From assembly GCA_019914945.1 (NCBI GenBank), contig CM034099.1:9065001-9129000 (forward strand): DNA of 64,000 nt. Reading direction: 5' to 3'. Below, piece after piece: positions 23,794-35,399 of the stretch (positions are counted from its first letter, which is position 1; each line of letters starts with the position of its first letter). Source of the DNA: Typha latifolia. Its lineage: Eukaryota > Streptophyta > Magnoliopsida > Poales > Typhaceae. The notes beneath the pieces were generated by a model. That model ran no database searches and was not told where the DNA came from. It saw nothing but the letters and a program-made list of their open reading frames with translations. A program made the translations under genes and the position numbers.

Positions 23794-24847
23794 CTAGCGC
23801 TGAAGAATCGTCAACACAGAGTCAAGTACAGTCCCCTGACGAGCTTGCTCAGCTCATAAACCATGCACTACCGAATGGAGATTCTGCACTTGAGTACTAA
23901 GCTGATCGAAACGGTCAGAGTACTGTGGTAACTCCCCCTCAGAGTGAGATGTGTCACCGTCAGAGCTATCATCAGAGCTGTCGAGGTGCGAGGAGCGACC
24001 AGCGGTGGAAGAGGACGGCTTGAGAGGAGATGACTAGTCGTGAGCTTGACTCCGCTTAAGAGTAATCCGATCCAACGATTTGTGCGAAGTAAGAGAAGGT
24101 TCCGAAGCATCCACACGCACCCCACTCTGAGTGCACAAATTTGTAAGAAAGATGCCAAACGGTAACCCCTCACGAGGTACTTCTTTCTGTGCAGCTGTGA
24201 GTATTGAATCATAGATCACCGCAGCCAACTCAACTGAGACTCCAGATAACATTGCATGAAGAAGGAATGCACGATCCAGACTAATACTTGAATGTCGAGT
24301 CTTGGGGGTGACATTGTACAGACAACATGTGAAGCATGCGAGCCACGAACGTCAGCTTCGCATACGGCATCATGTTTCCCTTCCAACGTTCCCCTTTGAT
24401 CAGTACAGTGCCAGCATATTCATCGACATCTGAAAGTGGAGCAGACGTTGGATATTGGAACTCACCATTAGGAAGATGAAGCTCAGTGCGAATAACATCT
24501 GAGTCCAGGTATACAGACACCCCACGAACAGTAGAACGTATACAACGGTCTAAAACTGTGGCATTACTAAAAAATTCCCGAACAACTTCCACATAAGTAG
24601 TCCCGCTCATCCCACACACCGATAACCATCCTCGCTCAGTATATATCTGTTCTATCCCCAAAGAAGAAAAATCGGAAATGACCATGGGTCGTTCACAGAT
24701 AACAGGATGGGTGCCAAAATTATGTTTGTAATACCCCGCAGCCGTAGATGTTGAAAACTTGGGAGCCGAAGTAGGTGAGGAAGGCGGCCTAGGTTTCTTG
24801 GAAATTGCAGCATTTCTATGCATTCTTGAGAAAGAAACAAGATGCAA
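23794..24847 (-). pseudogene. Env-like ORF of Copia C (plant transposon protein domain)
   Basis: This ORF follows pol and its spacer. The open part 24847-24281 (188 codons) has a Ser/Pro-rich start, then FSSLGIEQIYTERGWLSVCG, VVREFFSNATV and KLTFVARMLHMLS. These fit the 'putative plant transposon protein' domain found in Sirevirus env-like ORFs. A frame change near 24270 leads to a second part (24252-24034), and stops at 24034 and 23836 precede a Ser/Asp-rich C-terminus ending near 23794. No clear signal peptide or membrane segment is seen. Its role in such elements is unknown, and nothing here shows a fusogenic envelope. Confidence 0.65.
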
Positions 24848-25277
24848 GATTCAATACATGCCCAAAGCAAACAAAAAGATAGCAAGAAATAAAAAAAATC
24901 CAAGAAATCATGAAGGCCCTAAATGAAATCCATCATCCACTTGAAAACGCTAAGATATCACGTTCAATCACACAAGAAACATCAAGATAGTAACTTTAAC
25001 GTGATCAAAACTCGAAAATGCATGAAATCAATCAAGATCAAGAGACTTAATTGAATAAAAAATAGGAAAATTGATGGATGATCATACCTCGCAAAAGTGA
25101 AGAAAAACTAAGAAATTCGGCCGAAAGATGCTAGATCCGGAGGAGAACGACCCGTTAAAAGGGGTTTTGTAGTGAGAAATTTGATGAAAAATGCCAAGAT
25201 CTTGAAGATTTGAGAGGGAGAAAATGAAGGGTTTCTAGGGTTTGGAAGATGGAAGATGAAAACCCTTGGGTTCGGAT

Positions 25278-25382
25278 GCAATATATAAAGAATCATCGAG
25301 TGTGTTCAAACGCACTAGTCTGTGCGTTCGAACGCGCCAGTCACCGCGTTCGAACTCAAAAATTTGCGTTCAAACGCCCTTT
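25278..25382 (-). promoter_or_regulatory. TTCGAACGC cluster and TATA-like box before the env-like ORF
   Basis: On the minus strand four TTCGAACGC-family sites (25380 down to 25300) are followed by CTTTATATATTGC at about 25281-25295. The env-like reading frame starts some 430 bp further on. The LTR U3 has the same arrangement. The complementary strand also reads ATATATAAAG, so the direction of any promoter is not certain. This may be an internal promoter; the sequence alone does not show activity. Confidence 0.4.
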
Positions 25383-26367
25383 TTTTTAAAGTAAAAATCT
25401 AAGAAAAATAAAAAAAAATCTTTTTGGAGATGCACCTCTAAAAATTCAAAATAGATTCAAGACATAGAATATGACAATCGAATGAAATAAGTCATACACA
25501 GATCAATCAAATCATCAAAAATATATTATAATCAATTCTAATGCATCACTCAAAATTAAATTAATCTTGATTGATCATAACAATATACATATGTAAGGTG
25601 AGCATAGATAACATGAAACATTCTTCTTAAATAAACTTTCCTATTTAAACAATGATACAACACAATAGTCATACCGACTTAGTATGTAAATTTGCACTTT
25701 TCGATTTATTCCCCATAACCGAACAGGAATTCTTTCTGTATTATTTTTTTTTATATATAAACCATATAGGTGCAATGATGGCTTTTACATATGAGTAGGT
25801 AGCCCTTTTCTTGTAGTACATATCAAACAATGTGCAAGAAGATATTCACAAATATCAAAGAATTTTATTTAATTTGCAAGCAATGTACTGAGTCAAACTG
25901 GACTCTAAACAAGATGGCTTTCACACAAACTCATTGTAGCCCTTTTCATTGATATTTTATGAACACATTTGTGATGACTAAGCATGAGATCAAACTGTGC
26001 AAATCAACGTCAATAGTGAGCTATTTAAAAAAATTTCATGATGTCATGCTAACTCAAGAATATACACACGTTATGAGTGCATTAAATTTATTTTAATTAT
26101 CATAGAAGTCGAGAGAGTGAACAAATCAGAAATGATATAATATACTGCAAGATGACAGAATTGACTATCATAACTTATAATCAAGAGAAAAATCATATTT
26201 ATATGTCAAGAGTATATTATTGAATCTAGGAGTGCATCAAATTTTCTTTTATGACAAAAACTCTTGACAAATCTGAAATTAAAACCAAAGAAAAGTTCAG
26301 AGTAAAGAAAACCTAAAAAGAAACGAAAAGAAATAAAAAAAACACGCAAACCAAACCAAAAAAAAAA

Positions 26368-27180
26368 TCAATCCAAAGCACAAATCCCTAAAGAAGTACG
26401 AAGATACTCAAATCTCTGTAAATCCAAAAATTTTGTAAATAGATCACCCAACTGTTTCTCCGTCTCAACATGTTCTAGTGCTATTGTTTTGTCTTCAACT
26501 AACTCGCATATAAAATGATGTCGGATATCAATATGCTTTGTACGCGAGTGTTGAACAGGATTTTTTGAAATATTAATAGCACTCATGTTGTCACAATAAA
26601 GCACCATAGTATCTTGTTCAATGCCGTAATCTTTGACCATCTATTTCATCCATAGTAACTGAGAACAACAACTTCCCGCTGCAATGTACTCGGCCTCCGT
26701 AGTAGATAAAGATATCGAGTTTTGTTTCTTACTATGCCAAGCAACCAGATTGTTTCCAATATAAAAACATCCACCTGAGGTACTTTTTCTATCATCACAT
26801 GAACCTGCCCAATCAGAATCTGTGTATCCAGATATGATAGCTCCCGAGTCATATGTAAACCAGATACCTAAGTCAACTGTGCCACCGACATATTTTACAA
26901 TACGTTTCAGAGCAAATAAATGTGCCCCCTTAGGTTCAGGCTGAAACCTAGCACAAACACCGACACTAAATACAATGTCTGATCTACTAGTAGTTAAGAA
27001 TAAAAGACTACCAATCATGCTCCTATACAGTGTCTGATCGACACTTTTTCCTGAAATATCCTTATCTAGTTTGGTAGTTGTACTCATAGGAGTTCTAGCA
27101 TGTTTTGCATTTTCTAAACCGAATTTAGTCACAAGATCCTTAGCATACTTGGTTTGATCGATAAATATCCCTCTTTCCAA
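26368..27180 (-). pseudogene. RNase H of Copia C
   Basis: The region 27180-26641 ends with YTDSDWAGSCDDRKSTSGG and SLSTTEAEYIAAGSC, the Copia RNase H catalytic blocks. After one in-frame stop at 26641-26643 the same frame continues with LYCDNMSAINISKNPVQHSR and HIDIRHHFICELVEDK, ending at 26368. Without the stop codons it would be full length. It removes the RNA strand during reverse transcription. Confidence 0.85.
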
Positions 27181-27870
27181 CTAAGTAATTTGAAGTCCCA
27201 AAAATAACTTCAACTCACCCATCATGCTCATCTCAAAATGACTATGCATAAGATTTGCAAACTCCTTAGCTAATGATCGACTCGTTGCCCCGAAGACAAT
27301 GTCATCCATATATATTTGTGCCACAACTAAACTCTTGTTTGACCGTGTAATGAACAATGTCTTGTCCACTCCCCCTCGAGTGAACCCCACATCCACTAAA
27401 AAAGTGGTCAACTTCTCATACCAAGCTCTTGGAGCTTGTTTTAGCCCATAGAGGGCATTTTTCAGTTTAAACACATGAGAAGGAAATTTTTGATCTTCGA
27501 ACCCTTTCGGTTGTTCCACATAAACATCTTCATTTAGAGTACCATTCAAGAAAGCACTTTTCATATCCATTTGAAACAATTTAAATTTTAAGTGACAAGC
27601 AATAGCAAGCAGTATACGAATAGATTCTAATCTAGCAACATGAGCAAATGTCTCATCAAAATCTATACCTTCAACATGAGTATATCACTGTGCTACGAGT
27701 CTAGCTTTATTTCAAACTATATTGCCATGTTCATCACTTTTATTCTTGTAAATTTATTTTGTTCCAATGACGTTCACATTCTTAGGTCTAGGAACTAAAT
27801 ACCAAACATCATTTCTAGAAAATTGCTCTAATTCCTCATGCATAGCATTAACCCAAGAATCGTCTAACAA
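27181..27870 (-). pseudogene. Reverse transcriptase of Copia C
   Basis: Conserved blocks are FQMDMKSAFLNGTLNEDVYV, ALYGLKQAPRAWYEKL and the catalytic YMDDIVFGAT (a YVDD variant with both aspartates kept). The open stretch is 27579-27181. The N-terminal part (about 27870-27580) reads through several stops, for example one in place of the conserved Trp near 27760. The frame closes with a stop at 27181. Confidence 0.85.
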
Positions 27871-28065
27871 TGCTTCCTTCACATTTTTAGGTTCAAAAGA
27901 AGATGTATAACAAGTAAATGATACTTCACTTTGGATTTGTCATCTTGTCTTAATTTGTTCATTCACGTCTCCGATCACTTGTGACAGTGGATGATTTGAT
28001 TTTACTCTGGCAGATGGTTCCAGTATGTTGCAGTCATCTTTGTTCATTTCAACTTTGTCCTCGTC

Positions 28066-28964
28066 CTAATTCTTAATTTCCAAATCAAGCTCCTTTCCTA
28101 TTTCTTCGTCATATGTATCTGCAGAAACAGAAATAGGAGTAGCTTCAGTTAAATCAGTCGTGGATTCATCTATCATAACATTAGCAGATTCCATAATAGT
28201 AGAAGTGTTAAGATTAAATACTCTGTAGGCTCTACTATTATTCGAATACCCCAAGAAGATGCCTTCGCTACTTCTAGTGTCAAATTTAGTCAAATATTCT
28301 CGATCACGCAAGATATAACATTTACTACCAAAAACTCGAAAATATTTAACACTAGGTTTCTTACCTTTCCACATTTCATAAGTAGTCATTTTTGTACCTA
28401 GTCTTAGATAAACACGATTTATCACATGTACTGCTGTATTGACCGCCTCCGCCTAAAACCTTTGAATAACCTTTTTAGCGTGAAGCATATAACCCTAGCC
28501 ATTTCCTGCACAACTCGGTTCTTTCTTTCAACAATCCCGTTCTGTTGTGGAGTTGTAGGAGCTGAAAACTCATATTGAATACCAAGAGAATCGCAAAATA
28601 TAGAAAAATTTTCATTTTCAAATTCTCTACCATGATTAGAACGAATCCTAACTAGGGTTGTAGATTTTTCATTCTACAGTTTTAAGCATAGTGATTTAAA
28701 AACTTCAAAGGTTTCAGACTTCTCACGTAGAAAGGCAACCCAGGTATATCTGGAGTAATCATCGACCATTAAGAATATATAGCGTTTACCTCCAAGACTT
28801 TTCATTTTTGTTGGACCCATCAAGTCCATGTGAACTAATTGAAGCACATGGTCGGTGGTAGTTGCATTTACCTTCTTGTGTGAGATCCAAATTTGTTTTC
28901 CAATTTGACACGAACCGCACACTCTTTTTGATATTTCTTTCATCTTAGATATTCCTCTTACCAC
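28066..28964 (-). pseudogene. Integrase of Copia C
   Basis: The frame 28964-28674 holds the zinc-binding C-x2-C (VCGSCQIGKQ) and the first catalytic aspartate region (VHMDLMGPTKMKS, then FLMVDDYSRYTWV). The core continues through stops to the later frame 28425-28066 with MWKGKKPSVKYFRVFGSKCY and LGYSNNSRAYRVFN. Integration by this enzyme leaves 5-bp duplications, as seen around the element. Confidence 0.85.
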
Positions 28965-28967
28965 TTC

Positions 28968-29690
28968 TTATTTGGACAGAGTAAATAATTCTTTGTGATT
29001 CACATGTCCAAGACGTTGATGCCAAAGATCTGCAATGTCGAAAGAGGCACTGTTACATTTCAGTTTATGTGATGTTCCAATAACATAGCAATTATCAGAT
29101 GTTCTAGATCCATAACATATAACATTACCACCATGATCTAGAATAGTATAATCATTTTTGGAGAAGTTTACCTCATAATCTTCATCACAAAATTGACTGA
29201 TACTCAGAAGATTTGCTTTCAAGCTCTTAACATAAAGAATATTTTCAAGAATAGGAACCCCCGGAGAACTTACCTTTCCTTTACCTATTACCTTGGATGA
29301 ATTACCATCTCCGAATGTCACAACTCCCCCTTCATGTTTTTCAAGATTAGAAAATAATGACTTGTCACCCGACATATGTCTTGAACAGCCACTGTCTAAA
29401 TACCACAAATCAGAATTTAAAGCTTTCAAAGCTGTATGCACAATATAACATTTCAAATCACTTTTCTTGACCCATATGGCCTTTGTTTTTATCCGATAAA
29501 TAAAAGCAGTTCTAGGTTTTTGCAAAAATTTGCAATGAGGTCGAATATGCCCTAGAATGCCGCAATAATAGCATGTCGGAACAAACCATTTTCTACTCAC
29601 CTTTTGTCGAGGAGTGTGACTAAAGTTTACCTCTAGTGCCGTTGACGATTCACCAGTTTGTAGATTCACCTTCAGTTTAGAAGTATTCAT
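28968..29690 (-). pseudogene. Zinc knuckle, protease and GAG-pre-integrase of Copia C
   Basis: This 240-codon open stretch starts with a CCHC knuckle (CYYCGILGHIRPHC). The aspartic protease site DLWYLDSGCSRHMSGDKSLF follows, where Copia proteases have D-S-G. The GAG-pre-integrase part has LLSISQFCDEDYEV and LWHQRLGHVNHKEL. The protease cuts the Gag-Pol polyprotein. Confidence 0.85.
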
Positions 29691-29822
29691 CCAGGATTGC
29701 TTTGTAAATGCGGTTGATGACTTCAGATATTTTTCCTTTTGTATACCTACAGAAACGAAGACAGTTTTATTATTATTTGAATTACTAGTGTATCCAACAC
29801 CATACCTGTCTTTTCTAAAGAT

Positions 29823-31238
29823 CTAAGCCTTTAGGATCTCGTCAAGTTTGTTCTTCTCTTTTAGAAATGTCACTTTCTTATTCAGTCGCTCTAGTTCAAT
29901 TTCATCAGCCTTCATTTTATTTTTTGCATTGTCAAGTTGTTCAGAAAGGTCTTTAGCACATTCAAGTTCCAATTTGTACTTCTCCTCAAATTGAATTCTT
30001 TCTAGTTCGATTACCTTGAGTCGTTGAAGTAGTCTAAGATTGCTTTTCTTGACTTTAAATGACTCCAGGTACAGGTCATTATATGCCTTTTGAATTTCAG
30101 ATTCATCTTCCTCAGCTGGTAACATATCATAATCATCTGTACTATCAGTATCAACAACAGAATCAATATTAAGTAGAGAAGAGGCAAAAGCAACAAAGTT
30201 TTCTTCGTCTTTTCCAGAATCATCATCAGATTCATCTAAGTCATCCCAAGTAACTTTCATAGCTTTACCCTTCTTCTTAAGGCTATTAGGGCATTCTTGT
30301 GCTATGTGTCCAAAACCAGAACATTCAAAACATCGAACTTTATTCTCAGAATTCTTATTTTTCTATTTGACACTGTTGTTGCTCACACCTATATTCGAAC
30401 TCGCAGTATTCTTCTTTTTCACAAAGGTTTTGCTTTTCTCAAGTTTTTCAGCATTCAATTTGTTTGGCTTTCGAAAGAATTTATTAAATTTTTTGACGAA
30501 CATAGCCACCATCTCAACATCTAAATTACCTTCATCATCAGAATCATCTATAATTTCTTCAACTGTGGATAGAGCAATCCCTTTGGACTTCCTCGGTTTT
30601 GAAAGACTGGACTTAGATGTTTGTAGATTTCCTACCAATTGTTCAACTTTCATAGAATCGATGTCCTCACTTTCCTCAATAGTTGTAACTTTCGTTTAAA
30701 ACCTCTCTGGAAGAGACCTAAGGATCTTACGGACAATTATGTTTTCAAGAATTTTCTCTCCTAGGTTGAAATTGGAGTTGACTATATCACTCAGCTTTGC
30801 ATAGAACTCATCAAATGTCTCATTCTCCCCCATATGTAGAGTTTCAAAACTAGTAGTCAACCTCTAAAGTTTAGAAAATTTTACAGCCATAGTTCCTTCG
30901 TGAGTAGTTTCTAAGATTGTCCAAGCTTCTTTTGCTATCTCACAAGTAGAAATTTTTCTAAATTCTTCTGAGGAAACACAACTAAAAATTGCATTTATTG
31001 CCTTGCTATTCCATCCAACTTTTTTATAGTCTGACCTATCCCATGACTCTATCGGTTTATCAGCAAGTTTATCATCCACCATGTACATTGGTGGACTCCA
31101 ACCGTTCACAACGGCAAACCATGCTCGTTCATTTATAGACTTCAAGTAAGCTCTCATCCTAGCTTTCCAATATCCATAATTTGATCCATCTAGGATACGA
31201 GGTCTAATAGATGATGGTCCATCTCTATAAAAATCCAT
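29823..31238 (-). pseudogene. Gag of Copia C
   Basis: The first ATG after the PBS is at 31238. Residues 1-124 match the UBN2-type Copia gag N-terminus (LDGSNYGYWKARMRAYLKS). After a stop at 30864 the same protein continues with LSDIVNSNFNLGEKI. A CCHC knuckle (CFECSGFGHIAQECP) lies near 30320-30275, and the WDDLDESDDDSG acidic segment and a coiled-coil-like Lys/Glu-rich C-terminus run to 29823. Stops at 30864, about 30696 and 30363 break it. A WDD(S/L)D acidic stretch after the knuckle is typical of Sirevirus gag. Confidence 0.8.
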
Positions 31239-31270
31239 GCCTATCTGATCTCTCTCAAAGAGAGAGAACC

Positions 31271-31283
31271 CGCTCTGATACCA
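31271..31283 (-). promoter_or_regulatory. Primer binding site of Copia C
   Basis: On the minus strand TGGTATCAGAGCG lies two bases after the 5' LTR end. It matches the 3' end of initiator methionine tRNA, the usual minus-strand primer of plant Copia elements. Confidence 0.9.
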
Positions 31284-31285
31284 AT

Positions 31286-31901
31286 TGAAAAACCTCTAGA
31301 CACAAGTATGTATCTAAATACTATGCAATGAACGCTAAGATTTGTAGATGAGTGGAACCTTGTTAGTTGAAGAACCGATGTAGCCTCAAGAAGCCTCCTT
31401 CAATAATGCTTCTTCAACCCTTAGAGATAGGGCATCACAATCCTTATATATTATCTCCAAGATAGAGCCAAATCTAAGTCTTATCTGTACTCACGAAAGT
31501 CCAATTTTATCAAACTTCGTTGGTGCATTCGAACGGGCCCGAGTGCGTTCGAACGCGATAACTTGAATTCTTTAGGTTGCGTTCGAACGCGTTTGTGAAC
31601 GCAGCTCTCGATCTGTGTGAATGCAGTACCCGCGTTCGAACACGTTTGTGAACGCGGTTCTCTGTCTGTGTGAACGCAGATTCCGCGTTCGAACGCGTTT
31701 GTGAACACAGCTCTCTGTCTGTGTGAACGCAGATTCTGCGTTCGAATGCGTTTGTGAACGCGGTGTGAACTCAACGGCTTTTCTCCAATAATCTTGCAAT
31801 TCTTCAAACCAGAGATATTCTAGACTTGTGTAAAACTCATATACATAAAAAATACACTTAGAATATTTTGTACACAATTGCCAACAAATAAAAACTTAAC
31901 A
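31286..31901 (-). repeat. 5' LTR of Copia C (616 bp, internally deleted)
   Basis: It has the same TG...CA ends and the same four 53-bp U3 units as the other LTR. A block of about 306 bp downstream of the TATA box is missing, with the join at about 31332-31341. Many differences from the other LTR are transitions, as expected for decayed methylated cytosines. Confidence 0.9.
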
Positions 31902-32329
31902 GTCTTCATTCGCCCATCATGTCGACATCATCGATTGGCTAGAACTTGTATGGGTTTGTTCATCTCATGCTATTCAATAAGTTCTAGTAATTCATATGGC
32001 TAGATCGAGTCTGATCCTAACTTTTATAATTGAGACATGAAAAACTGGATGTACCCGTGTCCCTTTAGGTTGCTTCAAGTTATAAGCTAGGGGTCTAATA
32101 CGGTTCAACACCTTGTGTGGACCAAAGAACCGATAAGACATCTTTTGGTTTTGTATAGGCTGCAAGGTCACCTGGTGATATGGCTATGCCCGCATAAAGA
32201 CCTAGTCATCCACTACAAACTCGCAATCACAATGTTCACATCATAGATATGTCTCATTCAACTTTTAGCTGCAATGATGTGCTCACAAAGTCGTCTCAAT
32301 ACCTCACCCTGATCTATCAGCTCGAAGTT

Positions 32330-33243
32330 TGATACGATCTCCCCTTTATGCTAATATTCGATCTCTCCCGATTTTCAGATCTAGACTGGATCTGACACGG
32401 AACTTTGGAAATATATCTCGAAAGATGAAACCGTCGAATGGATATGAAATTTTGATATTTTGTAGCCCTAGAAAAGAGCTTTCAACAAATCTAGTTTTAG
32501 GCGAATATGATGGTGGGATCTCGAGATATCATCTAATTAGTAGACAAACATCAATGAGTCCGTCTTTGGATTCATGGATGGAGGCACGAGATCCTTGATG
32601 ATGATGGAGGATGGTAGACTGACGATAATGGGTGGCACCAGTGAGTAAATGGAGGTGGAAGGGTTATGGATGATGGAAAGGGTTATGGTAAGGTGATAGA
32701 TAGATTGGAAGAAGGGAGAGGAATGGGCTGCCCCTAAGGGACTAGAGTGATTGGTCGGTTGAGGGAGGCTAGAAGCGTCGACGCTGGGGAACGAGAGAAC
32801 GAGAGAGAAGAAGATGAAGGAGGCTAGGGCAAAACTCAATCCATTCACTAATCATTTCATGGTTGCCATCCACATCTTTAGAAGCTAACTAAATAATTCA
32901 AAAATGGCAATTATTAACTCTAAAACAGTAGATTTTCACCGACCATGTTTGAACGTGACCAATCACGTTTGAACGCACATTTTGCAATCTATGTATGTGC
33001 GAGTGCGATGCAGGCATTCGTAGGCACGTTCGAACGCGGCGTTCGAACACAGATTTCACAATCTTTAGATGTGCGAACCTGATGTAAGCGTTCACAAGCG
33101 CATTCGAACGCACTCCACTCGCGTTCGAACGTGAAATACAGAAAACTTATTTTTTTAAGAATTAAACACTAAAACAAAAAATAAAAACACCCCTAAAGTG
33201 CACCCATGCTCAAGACGACATCGGTAAAGTCCAAATTGTATCA
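32330..33243 (-). repeat. 3' LTR of Gypsy B
   Basis: On the minus strand it starts TGATACAATTTGG at 33243 and ends ...CGTATCA at 32330. U3 (33130-32940) carries several GCGTTCGAACG-family sites and GTGCGAAC half-sites. The PPT (GTGGAAGCGTGGTGGAT) lies just outside, at 33244-33260. Confidence 0.88.
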
Positions 33244-34690
33244 ATCCACCACGCTTCCACAACCTTATCCTCAAGGTTTGAATTGGGGAAGCGATCCATG
33301 ATATCTGATTCTAGCTCCCAGGTAGACTCGTCAGTGGGCTTGCCTAGCCACTTGATCAGCACTTCGATCTCTAATCTGGATCCATGACGTCTTCTCCTGT
33401 GGCCTAAGACTCGGACCTATTTAGTTGGGCCATCTTCCTCCATTGGTTTAGGAAAGGCCGAACCCACCACATGGTTAGGCCCGATCTGGGCCTTTAGTAC
33501 CGATACATGGAAAATCGGATGGATCCTGGTCCCCTCAAATAGGTCCAACTGGTAAGCTACTGGACTGATTCGTTGTAGCACTCGGTATGAACCATAGTAC
33601 TTGTGACCTAACTTCTGGTTCAAAATTGGCCTCAATGTGGATTGCCCGTATGGTTGAGCTCGAACGAACACTAATTGATCCACCTCAAACTCTCGCTCAC
33701 GTCGGCCTTTGTCATAAGTCTGCTTCATGCAGTTTTGGGTTGTTGCTAGGTGAATCTTGAGTTGTCTCAAGATTTTATCTCGATCAGCAAGTTCTAAGTC
33801 GAGCTCGGTTCTATCCGCCACCGCGAGTCTATCGTAGGCACGCAAGACAGGGGGAGTACACCCATAAACTGCCTCAAAAGGGGTCATGCTGATGCTAGAG
33901 TGATGAGTGTATTGTATGACCACTCGGCCCATGGAAGGAATTTGACTCAATCCTTTGGTCGGTTCGCCACAAAGCATCGCAAGTATTGCTCTAGTCCACG
34001 ATTCACCACCTCGGTTTGGCCATCCGTCTCGGGGTGATAAGCGAAACTAAGGTTGACTCGAGTCCGTTGCAATATGAAGAACTCGGACCAAAACTCGCTG
34101 ATGAAGATGCGATCCTCGTCTGACACGATCATCCTAGGCATCCCATGCAAGCGTGTCACTTCCCGAACAAAAATTTCAGCAACCGTTTTCGCTAAAAGCG
34201 GGTGCGTCAATGCTATAAAATGAGCATATTTGCTTAGTCTATCCACCACAACGAACACCACCGATTGTCCTTGAACCTCCGACAGCCCCTCGATGAAGTC
34301 CATGGAGATGTCCTCCCAAATATGCTCCGGTATAGGCAGTTGTTGCAACAGCCCGCTGGGCTTGAGTATCTCTGATTTGACTCGTTGGCAGATTTGGCAT
34401 TCACGCACATACTTCTTCACGTCCGACTTCATCGTTGTCCATGTACAGTTTTGGGCTAGCTACTTATAGGTACGTAAAATCCCTTCATGATCTGCTATAG
34501 GAGTATCATGGAAGTGTGCTATCAATAGTCTTCGTAGCTCTTCATCCCTAGGTACCTTGATTCGCCCACGCTTGAGTACTAACCCGTTGCGCTCCTCATG
34601 CTCAGAGTGGCTTTGATGGGTTCTCTCTCAGCTCCTCCATAAGTCAGACCAAATCACTATCCTCTGCGCTGACTTTCCGCAGATCTGAGA
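33244..34690 (-). pseudogene. Integrase and chromodomain of Gypsy B
   Basis: From about 34690 the frame gives DLRKVSAEDSDLV and, further on, the zinc-binding CQICQRVKSE in the open segment 34432-33947. That segment also has the first catalytic aspartate (DISMDFIEGL), the second (MIVSDEDRIFISEFW) and the DGQTEVVNRGLEQYL block with the glutamate. A frame change near 33960 leads to 33977-33417 with MTPFEAVYGCTPPVL and a LGHKYYGSYRVL segment. After a stop at 33417 a chromodomain-like piece follows (LIKWLGKPTDESTWELES). The chromodomain makes this a chromovirus, probably of the Tekay group. Confidence 0.82.
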
Positions 34691-34799
34691 AGAAAGGAAA
34701 AGTGGGTGTCGAGAAAGAAGCGAGTTCCCTTGCGTCCCTTATGTTTGGAAGTTCAAACAGCGGTTGACTTTCATCCAGCAGCACTCTCTGGTCATTCCT

Positions 34800-35300
34800 C
34801 TAAAATATCAATGTGAGGTTTGTAAAATCAAATGTCACAAGCCCCAAGCTTCGAAGCCATTGAGTCCCCAAGACAATGTTGGCACCTCGCAAGGCCAACG
34901 GATAAAGATCCAATGTGAAAAATTGGCCTTGCACCTTCAACTCCACACCTTCACAAATAAAATCTGCCCACAATGTGGTGCCGTCACCAATCGTCACATC
35001 GAACTCTTCCGTGGGTTCTAACTCCAGCCCAATCTTCCTAATAAGCCTTTTGTCAATGAAGTTGTGGGTGGACCCGGTGTCGATCAAGATTCTCACTATA
35101 GTTGTCTTGATTACACCATTCACTCGCAAAGTCCTTGGTGCAGCTGTCTCGAAATAGGCGTGGAGGGAGATCTCGGCCATCATGTCCTCCACAGGTCGCT
35201 CCTCAGCTACTCCTCCTTGCTGTCCAGCCACACCCTCATCTTCATCTATAATCTCATCTTCAGCCTCCTCTAATCCGTCAATTAGCATCACCGATCTCAT
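34800..35300 (-). pseudogene. Protease of Gypsy B
   Basis: This 166-codon open frame has an acidic start (EEAEDEIIDEDEGVAG), then the retropepsin site RILIDTGSTHNFID (D-T-G) and the second conserved block ALRGANIVLGTQWLRSLG. The C-terminus FDFTNLTLIF runs straight into the deleted reverse transcriptase junction. The active-site residues are intact. Confidence 0.8.
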
Positions 35301-35399
35301 CGGTTTAGCGCAGTGATGCCCGGGTACAAACTTCTCATCACAACGAAAGCATAGGTCTTTGGCTCTTCATTTCTCCACTTGGGCAGGTGTGAGTGCTCA

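Larger units (their letters stand above)
22497..31901 (-). mobile_element. Sirevirus-type Copia retrotransposon C, nearly complete
   Basis: The 9405-bp element is bounded by LTRs and a perfect 5-bp duplication GTCTT (22492-22496 and 31902-31906). On the minus strand it has, in order, 5' LTR (31901-31286), PBS, gag, protease, integrase, reverse transcriptase, RNase H, a spacer of about 1 kb, an env-like ORF, PPT and 3' LTR (23418-22497). The long gag with a late zinc knuckle, the extra ORF after pol and the repeated PPT motifs are Sirevirus features. In-frame stops and at least one frameshift disable it. By eye the LTRs differ by about 5 percent where they align. Confidence 0.9.

Noticed and set aside
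23794..24847. Env-like ORF as a viral envelope glycoprotein
   Set aside because: No signal peptide, furin-like site or transmembrane segment is visible. The domain is the plant transposon protein type.
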